Shown here: piece after piece, positions 45,161-59,365 of the stretch
Position numbering within the stretch: position 1 is the stretch's first letter
Layout of the letters: the number at the start of each line of letters is the position of its first letter
Assembly (NCBI RefSeq): GCF_018446385.1
Contig: NC_056002.1
Coordinates: forward strand, 32,412,636-32,476,635
Reading direction: 5' to 3'
From: Zingiber officinale
Taxonomy: Eukaryota > Streptophyta > Magnoliopsida > Zingiberales > Zingiberaceae
Length of the DNA stretch: 64,000 bases
Program-made: the position numbers and the translations under genes
The notes under the pieces: model-generated
The model's input: only the letters and a program-made list of their open reading frames with translations
Databases searched by the model: none
Told to the model about the DNA's origin: nothing

Positions 45161-46116
45161 CTACAACAGCTATTTCTGTGGATCTTTAAGCTCTCCTACA
45201 GTTGACCTCAAGGCTGGATCCAAGTACCTGAAGGAGACATCAAATTTAAAGTATAGTTAGGAAAGTACCGTGGCAAGAAAAACACTGAATTCAATAAAAA
45301 AAAATAAACAGAATTTCTTCCAAAACGAATGTAATGAATATTATCAAACCAGCAACAAAATGGCAGAAACCCTAAGTATTTTGCAAAGAAGATTTTTGCT
45401 GGGTAAGCTTGTTATATGTACATAATTCAGTATTTCAAGGACCATCGTAACCCACTAGCCACAATTTATGCTTGCAATACTAGTTTAAATTTGATCAAAA
45501 TGGACCATAAGAGTAATAACATAGCAGATCCCGAATAACAAGCACATCTTTATGTCGCTGAACCATACAAAATGAAAGTGATATCAATTAAATATAAACA
45601 CCTTAAGATAGAACAGGCAATAAGAGAGAACTACATTTGTGCATAAGATTAAGTCTCAGCAAATAATAGAGGGTGCTAGTGAACAAAGTAATTCAGATGA
45701 AAAGAAAAAATGATGTATAGAATGACTTTGGATAATAAAAAGTTGAACCATATGTAACACAGGCTGCTTAAGTCTAAAAAATCAGGAGAAGTTATCATGT
45801 GTGACAATATATTTTTGATGCAGAAGGGAGACATGACTAGCTTTAGCATGCAAGGAACAAAAATGTAATGTGAGTTATAACAGGTCCGAGACATAAAGAG
45901 ATTGGTCTTGATGTTAAAGGGAAAGGATGGTGATAAAAGGGAAAAAAAAAAGTCAATAGATATTGGCCTAGCCAATGGAACCATGGCATTTTATTGACCA
46001 ACTAATATCTACCAAGAATAGATTTAGCACATTAAAGATACGAGATGAATCAATGTTGACCGGTTGATGGTACCAGCATTCAATATCATATAGAAGATTA
46101 CAGTGATGTGAGAATT
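45161..46116. other. FCA 3' flank
   Basis: AT-rich DNA that should include the FCA 3' UTR. A short minus-strand frame at 45179-45232 follows a possible splice acceptor but is not part of the FCA coding model. No repeat identified. Confidence 0.5.
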
Positions 46117-49100
46117 TCAAGGACCTGAAGGTTTGTTTTTCAAAACCCATTCTTGTGCTGGTGGAATCCCCTGCACGAAATTGCCAAAGAATAAAAAGTA
46201 AAATAAATGTAGTAGTTCCAAAAAAGGAAATCAAAGCACTAATCCAATACCTGTTGGACTTTTGCAGGATCAGTTGCAGACCCAGCAGCTTTCACTTGTC
46301 CAGAAAAATCCTACAAAAGAACAATGGTTAAGGTATGCGAATTAGACTTTAAAATCTTCCATGTTACAACATACATAGAGATAAGCCAGGGCAAAGATTG
46401 CTAGTTCTCAAAGTCAAATACACATCTATAGCCATCACTGAAAGGCACATTTTCCTAGTAATCATCTCCATGTTCTGAACCTTTCATCCATTAACTTTCA
46501 GTTTTATGCAACAGCTGATTGGAGAACAGACAAATACTAGAAAAATGTTTAATGTCGATAACTAGCACTGAATCTCAAGTTAGTATAGGTATGGACTAAA
46601 TAGACATTGTTGGGTGGCAATGCAAACTCTAACTACACCAAAGTAGGAATAGAATAATTAACGTCCGACTTGAAAATTATTATGCTTGATAGAATATCCC
46701 AACATACGAAGAAAGATAATTGGTAACAGCACTCGTCTCATGAAGAGAATATATAAACTGGAAGGCGGATTCTATAGATGTATAAGAAAAAGAACATTCC
46801 ACATTTTTCTTCTCACCTTTTTTTTTGACAGTATATTTCCAACCCATTTGAAAGGGAGCCTTGGTGCAAGGGCAAAGTTGTTGCTTTGTGGCCTAAAGCA
46901 GGGTAAGACTAGGTACAATAAATCTTTCCCCGAATCCCGCATGACGGGAGTTTCGTGCACCGGACTGCCTTATATATATATATATATATATATATATTTC
47001 CAACCCATTTCTTAAAGGAGACAATTATTTCCTATTGTACTAAAGATATCTTCAAAAATATTACCACTAAATGTGCTGCAAAGATAGTAAAAAGTTTTAT
47101 TAAAACATTTTTTTTATTAATCAACATAGCCCTCGAACTAATGGAATGTGAAACTTACTTGCCCATGTGGTTGGGCTCCACCAGAAGCTTGATACTGAAA
47201 TAGCAATAAATGAAGTATAAGCTATAGGAAGTAAAGAATCTGAGTGTACAGACAAAATAGTAACTAACCATTTGCATAGCTTGAAGTTGCAATTGTGCTT
47301 GTTGCCTCATCATCTGAGGTTGCACTTGTGCAGGCAAAACTTGCTGGTTTAGCTGAATGGGCAAGTGTGATTTGGTGTCAAATTGTGATGGGTGCTGTTG
47401 GAAAGAAAGCTTTTGTTGTTGTTGCTGCTGCCGGTGCTGTTGCTGCTGCCGGTGCTGCTGCTGTTGCTGCTGCTGTTGCTGCTGCTGCTGCAATAAAAGC
47501 AACTTCTGTTGTTGTTGCTGCTGTTCAAACACTGCCAATTCTTCAGGCTTCTCCCACTGGACCACAACAGTTAAGTCATTTCCAACTAAAGGAACTAAAA
47601 ACTAGAACATACTATTAGGTTGCACAAGCAATTTACCTTACTCTCTTGAGTAACACTATTATAGTAATACTTAAATCCATCAGGAGAGGTATGCTCTGTC
47701 CAATTGCAGGTTATAGGAACTGGAAGTGAAGAATTTACTGGAACTGGAAGAGATGACACAGTCGTAGGGATGACTGAAGCAGGTGTGCTGGCAGCTGTAC
47801 TAGTAGCCTGGAAGAATAAAAACATGTAGGAGGGCATATAACATTCTATTACAGCATAGGAATAAGGACAATTTTTTATATAGTAACGTTATTACATGAA
47901 AGATCTTCCAAGTTATAGAAGGGAAGGAAGGTAGACAAGATCAAGATCCATCTAGAATTGATTACCTGCAATTTAGAACCCTCAGAAAGTGTCTGGTGCT
48001 GTTGCATTTGCTGCAGCTGCTGTTGCAATTGGAAAATTGCCTGTTGAGATGATTGGAAACTAGATTGTAAGGCTTGTGCCTGTTGCTGGAGCAGCATCTG
48101 AGGCAGTTGTGATGGAAACGGTTGAATAGGCTGCTGAAGCATCTGAGGCGTGACATTAGATGTGGCAAACTGTGGAAGGTTGGCATTAGCAGGCATAGCC
48201 TGTGCTTGTAGGTTTGAAGGAGTCTGCAGGCCTATAGAAGAGGTAATTTGCTGAATTAAAGGTTGAGAGGATGGTGGCCCACTCACTCCAGCTAGCTGTT
48301 GTGATGATATGTTTTGGTTTGAGGATAGGCCACCAGAGTGAAGAAGTTGATGCTGACCAAAATGCTGTAAAGGTCCCTGCAAATTCAACGAAAGTGGGTG
48401 TGACAGATGACCTTGCTGAGCATGCAATATTGGAGGTGGTGGAAAGTTTTGTAGGTGCACCATTGGCTTCTGCAATGCTGATATTTGCTGGCTACCAAAC
48501 TGAGGGACTGTCGCCATTGAAGGATTGAATCCCTACATTACACAACTTATCATAAATTAGAAGTTCCAAAATTTCTGTTTGAATTGTATCATCAATCATG
48601 AACTGGGATCACAAGGAAAAGATCATTTAAGACTTGTGATGAAGGTGGCACTGAAGGACTTGAGACCGGACCAGCATTCGAACCAACAGTTGATCCAAAA
48701 TGACTTGGCTACACAACCAGATTCATTTCATTCAGAAAAGAAAAGCAACAAGAAAATTAGACTTTTTTGATACTTACATCTGAAGATGTTCCAAGGGGAC
48801 CACCTTTGATTGGCATGACACCTCCAGATCCATGTGAATTCGACTGACCTGCAGGACTCAAAGGGTGCCAAGCATCAGCTGGCTTAGGCCCATTCCTTGG
48901 CTCATCAAGATTAGCTGTTGGTCTGGAAAAAATAGCATTTGGATTCAGAAACTTAAAGGATACACTGTCGGCGAATTTAAAAATCTTTCTGCAATTTTGG
49001 TTCTGATTGCTCGTACATTAAAAATTGAAAACTGAGCTCTCTGAATATTGCAGCAAAAGGTCAGTGATGATGGTGAATAGTGTTACCAAGTTGCAAAAGC

Positions 49101-52100
49101 AACATCAATACTCTAAACGTACATGAAATCAACAAAGCAGTTATACAAGCATGCCTGGTCGAACAGAAATCAGTATTATCCTATTTTTAATTTAAGCTTT
49201 AATCTATTTTTTGTTAGAGAAAAGAAATTATTCTTTTGACCTAGCCTGTGCAGACCAATCATCATTGCTGTGCTAACCTAGAGACATCCTGGCTAACCTT
49301 TGAGACAACAACATGACCATGCAGATAGACCATCCCATACCAGCCAGAAAATTTTATGATGTTAACAGTAGGTAAAGCTGAAATGTTAACCTGCTAGCAT
49401 CTACAGCTCTTGGGGAAAAAAACAACTGTCAAAACATGCGTATCAGAATTTTCTGAATCAGCAATACTGTTATTCTTTACTGAAAATTTCCAACATCGCA
49501 CTTGCATATGCAGCAGATACCGAAGAGATCCACCATACCTGATGACTAATGCTGCATCAGATCGAGGACTAACACCAGGTCCACCAAATGCAGGTCCATT
49601 CCTGTAACAACCAAAGTGCTCAAATTAGTGTAAAGGGATGAAATAAACTTATTGGTGGAAACTACTGTAAGTTTGAATACAGTGAAGACCTCTGGTCTGC
49701 AGTCCTAGGTCGCTTAGGATCAGCAAATCGAACAACCAATGGTTGATCACATCCCTAATAGCAGAGAAAAGAAAAGGCCATCATTAAGTTAAGCAAATGA
49801 AGCATTAGTTGATAGAAAAATTACCATCATCACAAAACTTCCATCGAGGGCATTCATAGCTGCTGCTGCCATTTCTCTATTTGCGAATTTAACAAAACCA
49901 CATCCTTCAGATCCCATATTAAAATTATATTATTACCTGTAATTTCAGTAACCAGGCATGCAGAAAAAACTTCGACTAATGACCAATAGACATACCACGA
50001 CTTTGACCCCATGAATCTCTCATTATGTATACGTCTACGACTGGCCCATATGGAGAGAAAACCTGTCACATATTTGTCAATCTTTAACAGGTTATATAGA
50101 TATTCTAAGAAACATCACTAATTTGAAATAGTAGTGTATTCCAATTACACATCTTCCAGTGCCCTAAACATTTATCCCCAAAATCTCAAGCTGATAGACA
50201 GAAATCATTCCATCCATTATGTACTAAACACTCATTCATGTGGGGTAACGTCAAACTGGACTTGCCTAGTTTCAACTGGCCCAAATTCAGACATGTGAAC
50301 TCACCTAACTTAAATGAATATATATTACTAGCTAAGCAAGAAATGAACTCACGCTCCGATATCATGTTGAATTTAATTGGCTGACCAAGTAAACCAAAAA
50401 CATGAGCAGTTGAGTTGTTAGAAAAGAGGTTAATCTAAATGTTTGTATTGTTATGTATAATAGAAAGTACATATTACAGATAATCCATATTAGTTTACTA
50501 AGAAAAGACAGTATCATCAAAAAGTTACCACTATGCAAGATATTCGAACTTACTTCCTCAATCTCCTTTGCAGTTGCTTGCTTGCCAAATGATGCAACAA
50601 ACAGTTTGTCTTCAGCAACAGCACCTAAGACACAAATAGTGCACGATCAACACAAATCAGAACAGAATAAACACTTCAAAATTAGCACATATGCGTATAT
50701 ACAACTTCAGATGTTAGAAGGAAGACTTCACTTTAAGTGCATAGAGGAATTTAAACAAAGAAAGTAATTACTGAGAATATCCATTTTTTTATAATGAATG
50801 TTTTTTATCCTATTAAAACCAAAATGTGAAATTTTGGTTTACCAGATTTGTTGGAATACCAAATGCTCTTGTGACAAATTGAATACTAACAAATCTACTT
50901 GCTTGAAATTCTATTAAAAGTTGCATTTGCAATAACATGCATGCAAAGTACATTGTAACAGTACATAATCTGGAAATTTTCCACCAGGTGCAATAACATA
51001 ATGTATCCTCCTGCCAATCTAATTGACTACAAGCCACAAAGGAATCTACACAAAGTTACTTGTTAGATTGATAAGTGCAATACATAACATTAAAGCAAAG
51101 GCATACATAATTTACAATAATAATGCGATAGATGTTTCTTCCTCGTGATGTAATCAGAAAACAAAAATTATATGTCATGAAGTTTGTGAAAGGCAAAGTA
51201 ATGGAAACTATAAATTACCAGGATGGTTTCTGTCTCCATCAGCATATCTTACTTGAATAGGTCCTGATCCCTGAGAAAATGGATCTAAAGTTGATACACA
51301 AATTACAAAATTGAAAGCACCATTAAAATCTTGGCAGTGGGAAAAAACTCACTCCAGGCAAAGTATATTGATTATGTAAAGCCCTGATGGCTTTATCAGC
51401 CTCTTCAGAAGTGGCATATTTTACAAAACAACATCCTGCAAAATAAAGGTTTCTTTTCTTGAACACAATAACAAAAATCAATTGTGAAAATGGTAAACGT
51501 AAGACATGTTCAGCGGGTATTAGAAAAAACAAAATATATATTTAATTTAGTAATATCTAAATAAATCGTGCAAAGGAAACCAAAAGGCTCATCTTTTGTA
51601 TGTTTGAAAAAACTAATAATATTTCCTGAATAACTAAATCTTTCATGTTACCCAAATCACTTGATACAACTGAACAGGAATAAAACTCATACGCAAAGAC
51701 ATTATTGGAATTATAAACAGACAAGGTAAGATTAGCGATAAGAGACTTTCTTAACTAAAATTTCATTGGGTCAGCATGCTCATAATTTTTTATGACAACA
51801 AATGATACAGATGGAGATACATATCCAAAATAAAGAAATGAGAGGTTAATATTTAATAGTAAATTTTGTACAAATTCTAACTAAAAGAAACAGAGATATA
51901 ATAATAGTGAAAAGGAATGAGATAACAAATAAAAAAAAATAGCAATTAACCCAGAACAAAGTCGCATAATCAAATGCCAATCCAGACAATTAGACACCAG
52001 AATTTCAATATTGCTTCGTGGCATACCTTATCTTGAATAAGATCTCTGAAGACTTCCATGTTACCTATCACTCACCTATACCATTCATTATTACCTATGA

Positions 52101-55100
52101 GTATACTCTCGCAAAGATCTTAAGGGCAAGTTCAGATGCATTTAGTCAACCCCAAATAGTTGGGGCGATTGCCAAAAAAGGCTTTTTATAGTTGTTATTT
52201 CTCACATATTCTCAAGGAATCAATTTGAAAATAAACACGGTGTCAGATGACTTTGATGCCCTGATGGTGACAATAACATGATTTAAAATATCATACGATG
52301 TCAGGTGGCATAGTTAAAATATATCATTCTTATCAATTACCAACCCACAATACTAATCGGAACGAAAAATGCTTCCTGTGTCGTTATCTCAAACAAATCA
52401 ACAAGTATCATGTCACATTGCCATTGGCAAACACTAAGATAAATTTAAATAATGTTTGTTATTTTTTTTTTACGTTGCATTAATGTAATGCAATGTCAAA
52501 TCTGTGGCATTCAAGATAAAATGTCAGAAGTTAGGCACATAAAGTAAGGTTTATAGCTGTGTACATTTCTTCTTCTTATTCATCTCCTATGTAACACCAA
52601 CACAATACCAAATCAGAAATGATCCATCGAATGTCCAAAACTTTGTTACAGCTGAAGATTTTGAACCATGGTTAGTAACCCAACGCAACTAACAAATCAA
52701 GACCATAATAGACAAAAATGCAAAATGTTTGATCAACCCAATGTACCAAACAAAATAGCTTCCATTTTGATGCGTGTGATTGTAATTTATTTTGTCAAGA
52801 ACCTCAAACAAAAAGGGCAGCCCGGTGCACGAAGCTCCCGCCATACGGGGTCCCGGGGAAGGATCCATTGTACGCAGCCTTACCCTGCTTTTTGCAAGAG
52901 GTTGTTTCCAGGATTCGAACCCGTGACCTTTTGGTCACATGGCAACAACAAGAACCTCAAACAAAGGAGTATATATTTCTAGATTCCATTCAAATTGCAT
53001 GCATACACTGATCACCCAGGAATACCAAGCAACAGAAGAATGGGAATATCAGGGACACAATAGAGTAATCAACGACATATATCTAATGTCTCAATCAACT
53101 TCAAAAATTAAGCATAAGAATGTCCTCTGCAAAGCTATATTTTCAAGGTCACTTTCAATTATATTTTACAACATTCATAGGCCCTAAGCAAGTTTCAAGC
53201 TGAAGACAGAGAGGGCACATCTCTAAATCCATAAATTAGGAAAGTTCAGTGCATCAAACTCTATATGCAATACCAACCACATACGCTCACAATGGACTAC
53301 TACTATTCAACAAGCAGATGGAACTACATGTTTATTTTCCATGTGTTAATCATAGCATATACTATATATGAATTCCAAGTTCCAACTCTTCCAAGGCAAG
53401 ATTGCACACATGATCCCCATATTTTATTTACCCATGATTCAAATGCTCGTAATGATGCAAAAAATCTCCATAATATCACAACAAACAGCATGGCTAAGGA
53501 CTGGCATCACTTACAGAAATAAATATGATGCAACTTATACAGTGAATTGATAAACATAATGCAACTTTCAACACCAAAAATAATTCAATCATCGTTGTCT
53601 ACATGTTAACGTGGATATAACTTGCACTAATACTTCACTAAAATTTCAATAAAATAAATGCATTCATTTTAAAGTAAATGAAAATTGCCTATGCAATCAC
53701 AGCACCGTCAACAACAACAATGCAATCATCATTGTCTACACTTGAACATGGATATACCTTGCATTTGATACTCGTTAAATGCTTGACAAAATAAATATGG
53801 TCATCATTAAATAAGATAACCTTACGGCAAAGATACACTAGTCTGCCAACTATTTGGTGTTGCTACACATACCTTACCCATGTACTTTATCCAGCCATTG
53901 AACTATATGTACGGCTATATCATTAATAGCATCTAAATTTATTAAATCACTTTCAATTACATTAAATTGAGCTTTCTTTATCTTCTCCAATCCCTCACGC
54001 CCAAAAGCCTAATCAATTCAATTATCTGAAATTAAATTGATTTTCCATCTTTTAACATGCTCTTTATTTATTTTATTTTCCAAAGAACATAGAACTTTTT
54101 TTCTGTATCAACGCTGTAAGTAAAAGGAATCCTCAGCAAGTACATCCCAGAAAAAAAAAACATTTTATAGCATGATGACAGTGTTAGAGTACAAGCAGTT
54201 AATATTACCTACATATGCATTATTTTATCCAAGGAACTAAAAAAACACAAGAAGAAATAACTTAACAGACATGTTTACGAAAATATCTTGATTATTCAAA
54301 TGACTAAAGGAATATTCTTCATAAATGACAAAAGGGCACAAGATTCATGCTGTCACATAGTAAATATTCACAACCTTTTTCATCAGGCAATGTGGAGTTT
54401 TCACAAACAGAAGACACAGAACACAAGTGCATTAGAGCAGGTGTAAAATCAGAGACACAAAAATACTCTTACAACAACAAAAAAATTAAAAGCTAAAAGG
54501 CACCCTTGTTGCAGACGAATACAGGTTTTAGTTGGGATAAACAATATCAAATAGACAAGTGATAAATAACCAAAAAGGAACAAGCTATTTTTGATATTCA
54601 AGGATTCAAATATATAACAAGACAAAGCTGACCTAAAGTTTGATTCAATATTTCACTTAGATACACTTTATCAACCTCAATTATTTTAATGGAACCAAAA
54701 AGAAAGTATAAAACATCTACAACTTATCTTTGAAGAATTAACACCTGCAAACATGATATTAACTTTTTACAGCATAAAAAAGGTGTCACCAGATCATATT
54801 GCATCATCAACAACAGGATAATACTGGCAATCCGAGCACCACATAATTGACCATGCTTCCAAACTATCCTCCACCAAACCATTACGAGAACATTAACAAT
54901 CTAGATAAATAACAAATTCATTGACTGAAAAAAGTGCCACCCAGAGACAATCAATAATCCAAAAGTATGTACCTTATCAGGCTATAGAAAATATATAAAT
55001 AGGCAAAATGATGAAAAGAAAAGGAGAATGGAACTTGCAAAGGCATCCCCTGTTTCATAGTCAACCAAAGGAGAGAGAGTATCTTGCTCATACAATAATA

Positions 55101-58100
55101 CTAATAGAATTTAAGTTACAATCGAACACTGGATGTGCAACATGAGATATTTAACATCAATCACATTTTCCTCAATAAACAAACTAGAAAACAATAAATA
55201 GGATAACAATCGGCAAAGACATTTCATCCTATCATAAACGAACAATACAAATCAATTTCTTAACTTGTGTAATGCAGCCAAACACTTCACTGGATCAAGA
55301 TTTGAAATGCCACAACACATATAGCAAAATCAAGAAATGAAGAGAAAAAAAAAAAGAATAAATAAGCAGAACATTATCATTTATAAAATTTGCACAACCA
55401 CCATCACTATCAAGGTAAAACTGCAAAAACGTTAAACAAGATTTTAAGGACCACATAATTCAACAAACCACGAGTCACATTAGAAGGGATACAATATAGA
55501 AGCTCAAAAAAGGAGCTCTTGCTTTAGGAAATAGAACTACTAGAGATCATTATACAGCATCACAGAGTGTAACATGTCTAATGATTGCAAATGATAAGTT
55601 TTTTGTCAATGGCAATCAACTCCAAAAACTATCTGAAGAACTTAAAGGCATTAAGGACAGAACTCAACTTTAAAGATCCTAGATGATATCAGCAAAAGAT
55701 CATGTCATTCTACCGCAATAAAATGAAAAATGAACCACACCAGATCTTGTTTACATCAGCACTTAGCATCATAAATGTTTCTGGCATCAATAGAACTCTC
55801 AAACATATGATCACAAAAATTATAATGTCATAACTCAGATTCTGAAGGTCTGAACAATATCACACAAGGATTAGGAGAATGAAACCACCAGGCAAACACA
55901 GATAACAAAATCTAAGTCCGATCCATTAAATGGTATCATGTAACAACTAGTGCCCATATTATCGACATACGCTATTTAAAAAAAAAAGTTAGCATGACTC
56001 AGCAAAGTTGAAATTGCAGATTGATAACACAAACAGAGACGACAACAAGCCATGCCTCAATAAGATTATTTTTCCTTGTGGGTATGAAGAGTGTTAAGAA
56101 TCCATACATTTACCAAATAAGAAATATTACTACATTCAGCACCACCAGAAATGACAATTCAAGATGATAACATTTTCAAAAAAGGTCCCATTTAATCTTA
56201 AGAAAGAATGAGAGAGAAAACAAACTAATCCATCCAAGAGCTGACAAAAAGCAATAGCACACTTGACAATCATGGCTACTCCACATTGACTGATGACCAG
56301 GTGAAGGTCACAAATTCTCACAGCACTCGCTAGGATGAACATTTCACATAAAAGCTCAGTACAATCATTTATTTTGGTCGGTGCTAGTAAGACAATAGGA
56401 GGAGAACATCATGCAAGAATAGCAGAATGGTTTTAGCATTCACATGAGAGTATATAATCAAGTTAAGGATCCAAGTTCAAAGGAAATCCAACAGACCATA
56501 TCAATCATTTGGCTCAAAGAACATCAGCTATATCCAACAACATAAAGATAAAGACAACAACAACAACCAAGTCTTTTCCCACTAAGTGGGGTCGGCTGTA
56601 TGAATCCTTTTACGCCATTGAGCTCTATCTCCTATTATATCATCATCTATATTTAAATAAATTTTATCTTGTTTTATTGTTGCTAACCAAGTCTTTTTTG
56701 GTCTTCCTCTTCCTCGTTTTATATGCATGTTTATCATAGTTTCACATCGCCTAACTGGAGCATTTATTGGTCGTCTAAGTACATGTCCGTACCATCTTAA
56801 ACGTGTCTCTCTGAGTTTTTCCTCAATAGATGCAACTCCTACTTTCTCTCTAATGCTCTCATTTCTTATTTTGTCCATCCTCGTATGTCCACACATCCAC
56901 CTTAACATAAAGATAAAGACGGAAGTTAAAAATTAATCAAAGAATGAAACATGATTATTTTTTTTTCAAATTAATGATCATAACGCATATAAATGTCTTA
57001 ACACACTTTGAAAGCCCACATCATATGCATAACTTGTAATACAACAATGATAGAGAACCAAACAGTACATCATCCTAAACCTTAACAATCTTGGTACTTT
57101 CCTCTTCTTGATCTAGAAAAATAACACAAAGGGAGCAATGCCAAGCAAAGGATAACAAGTGGTGACAGTTCTGAAACAAAATGATAGGAGAGATGGCCAG
57201 ATTGTTCTCTGCTTACTCTCAGGAACCTGGAAAAGAAGAGCTGATAAAAAAAATATAAAGACAAAAGAAATATGATTCATACCTTGTTGCTCTCCAGTTT
57301 TCCTATCTTTTATAAATGCCACTTCGATGACATATCCATGCTCCTCAAACAAAGGACGAATCTAAGAAGAAACATTTTATATTAATAATGTCCATAAGTA
57401 AATGTTCTGAAACAATATTACTGGGTAAAATAGATTGAATATTAAACACAAGTCAGCAACTATGATTAACATCATCAAATAGCACATCGAAACCCCATAG
57501 AAAAATGTCAATAGCTAACTGACGGAAGCTCCACAGAAAGTAATGAACAAACACATTTCATTTCTCAAGTCTTCCTTTGTTATTATTGAGACAACAGTTT
57601 CGACAAATATAGAAACTTATTCAAAAATCTAAAGTTCACATGTGCAATGAGGTTCATTTTTATGAAATATCCAGCTAGTTAACAGTGATGCTCTTGGTGT
57701 TGATTCTAATTTTAAGAAAAGACAAAATCTATCCAAACAAGACTCTGAAACTTAGGAACCATTACAAAATGAGAAACCATTGAGTGCCAACATTAGGGAA
57801 ATATGGTTAATAATTGTCTTACAATGGGCGCAATGAAATAAATTTAAAAAATGTCAACAAATGCATAGATTAAACATTGTTAAAAGAACCAACCAGTATA
57901 TAAAGTATTAGTCACTTACATCCTCTTCAGTTGCTGTCCTTGGAACTGCTCCAATAAAAAGCTTGGCAAATTGATTTCCACCAGTGCGATCTACATTAAA
58001 TGTTAATAACATGACAAAAGGTTATACAATAATCAAGTTGAGCAATCAGGAAAGGACAAGTATAAATTTCCCTGATAGCAATTGGGGAAAAAAACAACAC

Positions 58101-59365
58101 GAGAGAATTCAAGTTAAATCCTTCCACACTATCATGCATTGTTGTATACAGAAAGACCTATAATTTCATCAATAACAAAGTTATAGAACACATTACACTA
58201 AACTCAATTTGTGAGTCACAACAATTTGTATAACAATTCACCATTGAATTATTGAATTACAAATTAACGTGAAATGTTTATATAAATATATTATATACCA
58301 ACGTAGGTAGGCCCTTTAAAAGTGAAAGTCGATGTGAGCATAACAGCAGATACATATCTGATTAATATATATTCATAAATGATGAAATGTTACTAATAAA
58401 GATTCTATTAAAGCAATATAAGAAACCAATAAACCATATCTTATATAATATATGCTCATTTTTTTTAACATTGAATGTCAAAAAGTACAACAATTCCTGA
58501 AGAACATAAAATCTTTAGTTCAATTTCCCTCCTTTAACATGAAGGATATTGACAAAAATCAACATATGGACAGCCTAGGTTTTGGTGGAATATAAAGTCA
58601 AATGGATTTTAGATACCAACAAGCTAAGTCCCTTAACTCAACCCCACAAAAACATACAAACAAAAATATGAAGTATCACATATATGATTGATTAATTTAG
58701 TATTAACCAACTACTGAATTTCTGGCACAGCAATGGCCCTACCGACCTATCAGGTTGTGTCCGTGGAATGATCATAAACATTGAACACATTGTTCCACGA
58801 TTGGGTAGTTCTTCTGAAATATATGCAGGAACACAAGAGAACCCTCATTCAAAATAACAAGGACCAGAATAATAATTCACTAAGAAGAAGAAAACTATAA
58901 CAAGCAAAAACGAGAATATTCACTAGAATTGAGCTAGTATAAAAGGAACTCAGAAGTTAAAAGTTCAACTTTTACAGGAAACGTTGTTATGAACCCTAAC
59001 TTGGCGACGCAAGAAAAATAACTGCAAAGTTAAGACTTAGACCTACCTGGAGAACCACCTCGACCAGAGAATCCGCGTCTTGGGCCACTCGCGGGCGGCA
59101 CGTGGCCGAAGCCCCCGGGATCTCCGCCAGGGAACCCAGCAGCGGCAGGCGGCGGAGGGAGGTCCTGCATTGCACGGTAGGGATGGTAGCGACCTCCCGC
59201 GCCGCTACTTCCTCCAGTGAATCCCTCGCCGCCGGATCCTGCGCCGCTCCTGGGGTAGCGGGGTTGCCGCTCGGTGGGACTGCCGGAGGACCAGCGAGAC
59301 GGCACATGCCGCACGCCGTCGTCACCGAAGCGGTCGTCGAAGCGCTCGTTCCGGTGCCTGTCCAT
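46117..59365 (-). CDS. FCA: Flowering time control protein FCA
   Basis: Seventeen exons on the minus strand: 59365-59047, 57990-57920, 57361-57283, 51435-51353, 51270-51219, 50624-50554, 50062-49996, 49904-49825, 49754-49690, 49601-49539, 48922-48778, 48532-47966, 47807-47637, 47556-47269, 47194-47159, 46310-46251 and 46170-46117. All are in phase, with no lesion, 756 aa. Residues 1-110 are Gly/Pro/Arg-rich. RRM1 is about 116-195 (KLFIGAV; CCFVKYA) and RRM2 about 208-290 (KLFVASF; CGFVKFA). A Gln/Pro-rich middle follows, then the WW domain at 590-615 (W...SPDG..YYYN...WEKP), then polyQ. FCA binds RNA, works with the 3'-end processing factor FY and promotes flowering by lowering FLC-type repressor output. 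Exon 1 is GC-rich. Intron 3 is very long. Confidence 0.95.
46850..46992 (+). mobile_element. Au-like SINE, internally deleted, in an FCA intron
   Basis: Flanked by an 18-bp duplication TATATTTCCAACCCATTT (46832-46849, 46993-47010). It begins GGAGCCTTGGTGCAAGGG (tRNA-like A-box region) and contains GCAGGGTAAGACTAGGTACAA and CGTGCACCGGACTGCC, as in plant Au SINEs. It ends in a (TA)n tail. The B-box part expected between GTGGCC and GCAGGG is missing. Confidence 0.8.
52813..52948 (-). mobile_element. Au-like SINE in FCA intron 3
   Basis: Flanked by a 17-bp duplication CAAGAACCTCAAACAAA (52796-52812, 52949-52965). On the minus strand it has the tRNA-like B box (complement of GGATTCGAACCCG), then GCAGGGTAAGGCTGCGTACAA and CGTGCACCGGGCTGCC. 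The A-box end is short. It has the same orientation as FCA. The near-perfect duplication suggests a fairly recent insertion. Confidence 0.88.
56556..56903 (-). mobile_element. 5'-truncated RTE-type LINE in FCA intron 3
   Basis: Flanked by an exact 17-bp duplication AACATAAAGATAAAGAC (56539-56555, 56904-56920). The minus strand encodes the C-terminal end of a plant RTE reverse transcriptase-type protein ([34 protein letters not shown]). It ends with a CCCACTTAGTGGG hairpin and a short (GTT)n tail, as in this LINE clade. The frame is open over about 108 codons. Confidence 0.9.

Larger units (their letters stand above)
51436..57282 (-). other. FCA intron 3 (5,847 bp)
   Basis: Lies between exon 3 (ends GEQQ) and exon 4 (starts CCFVKYA), splitting RRM1. 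In Arabidopsis the intron at this point is also long and holds the early polyadenylation site that gives FCA-beta and drives negative autoregulation. Here it contains a SINE (52813-52948) and an RTE LINE (56556-56903). A possible RTE-like scrap is near 52143-52170. The rest is AT-rich and without ORFs. The early polyadenylation site cannot be placed by eye. Confidence 0.85.

Noticed and set aside
45179-45232. Possible extra last exon of FCA (acceptor-like CTTCAG, 17-codon frame)
   Set aside because: FCA already ends in a conserved-looking C-terminus with a stop at 46117-46119, and no donor precedes that stop.
47295-47618. Plus-strand ORFs rich in Ala or Cys opposite FCA
   Set aside because: Antisense shadows of the polyglutamine codons.
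52143-52200. Second RTE LINE tail (CCCCAAATAGTTGGGG hairpin) in FCA intron 3
   Set aside because: Only a short hairpin remains, with no duplication or coding match, so too weak to call.
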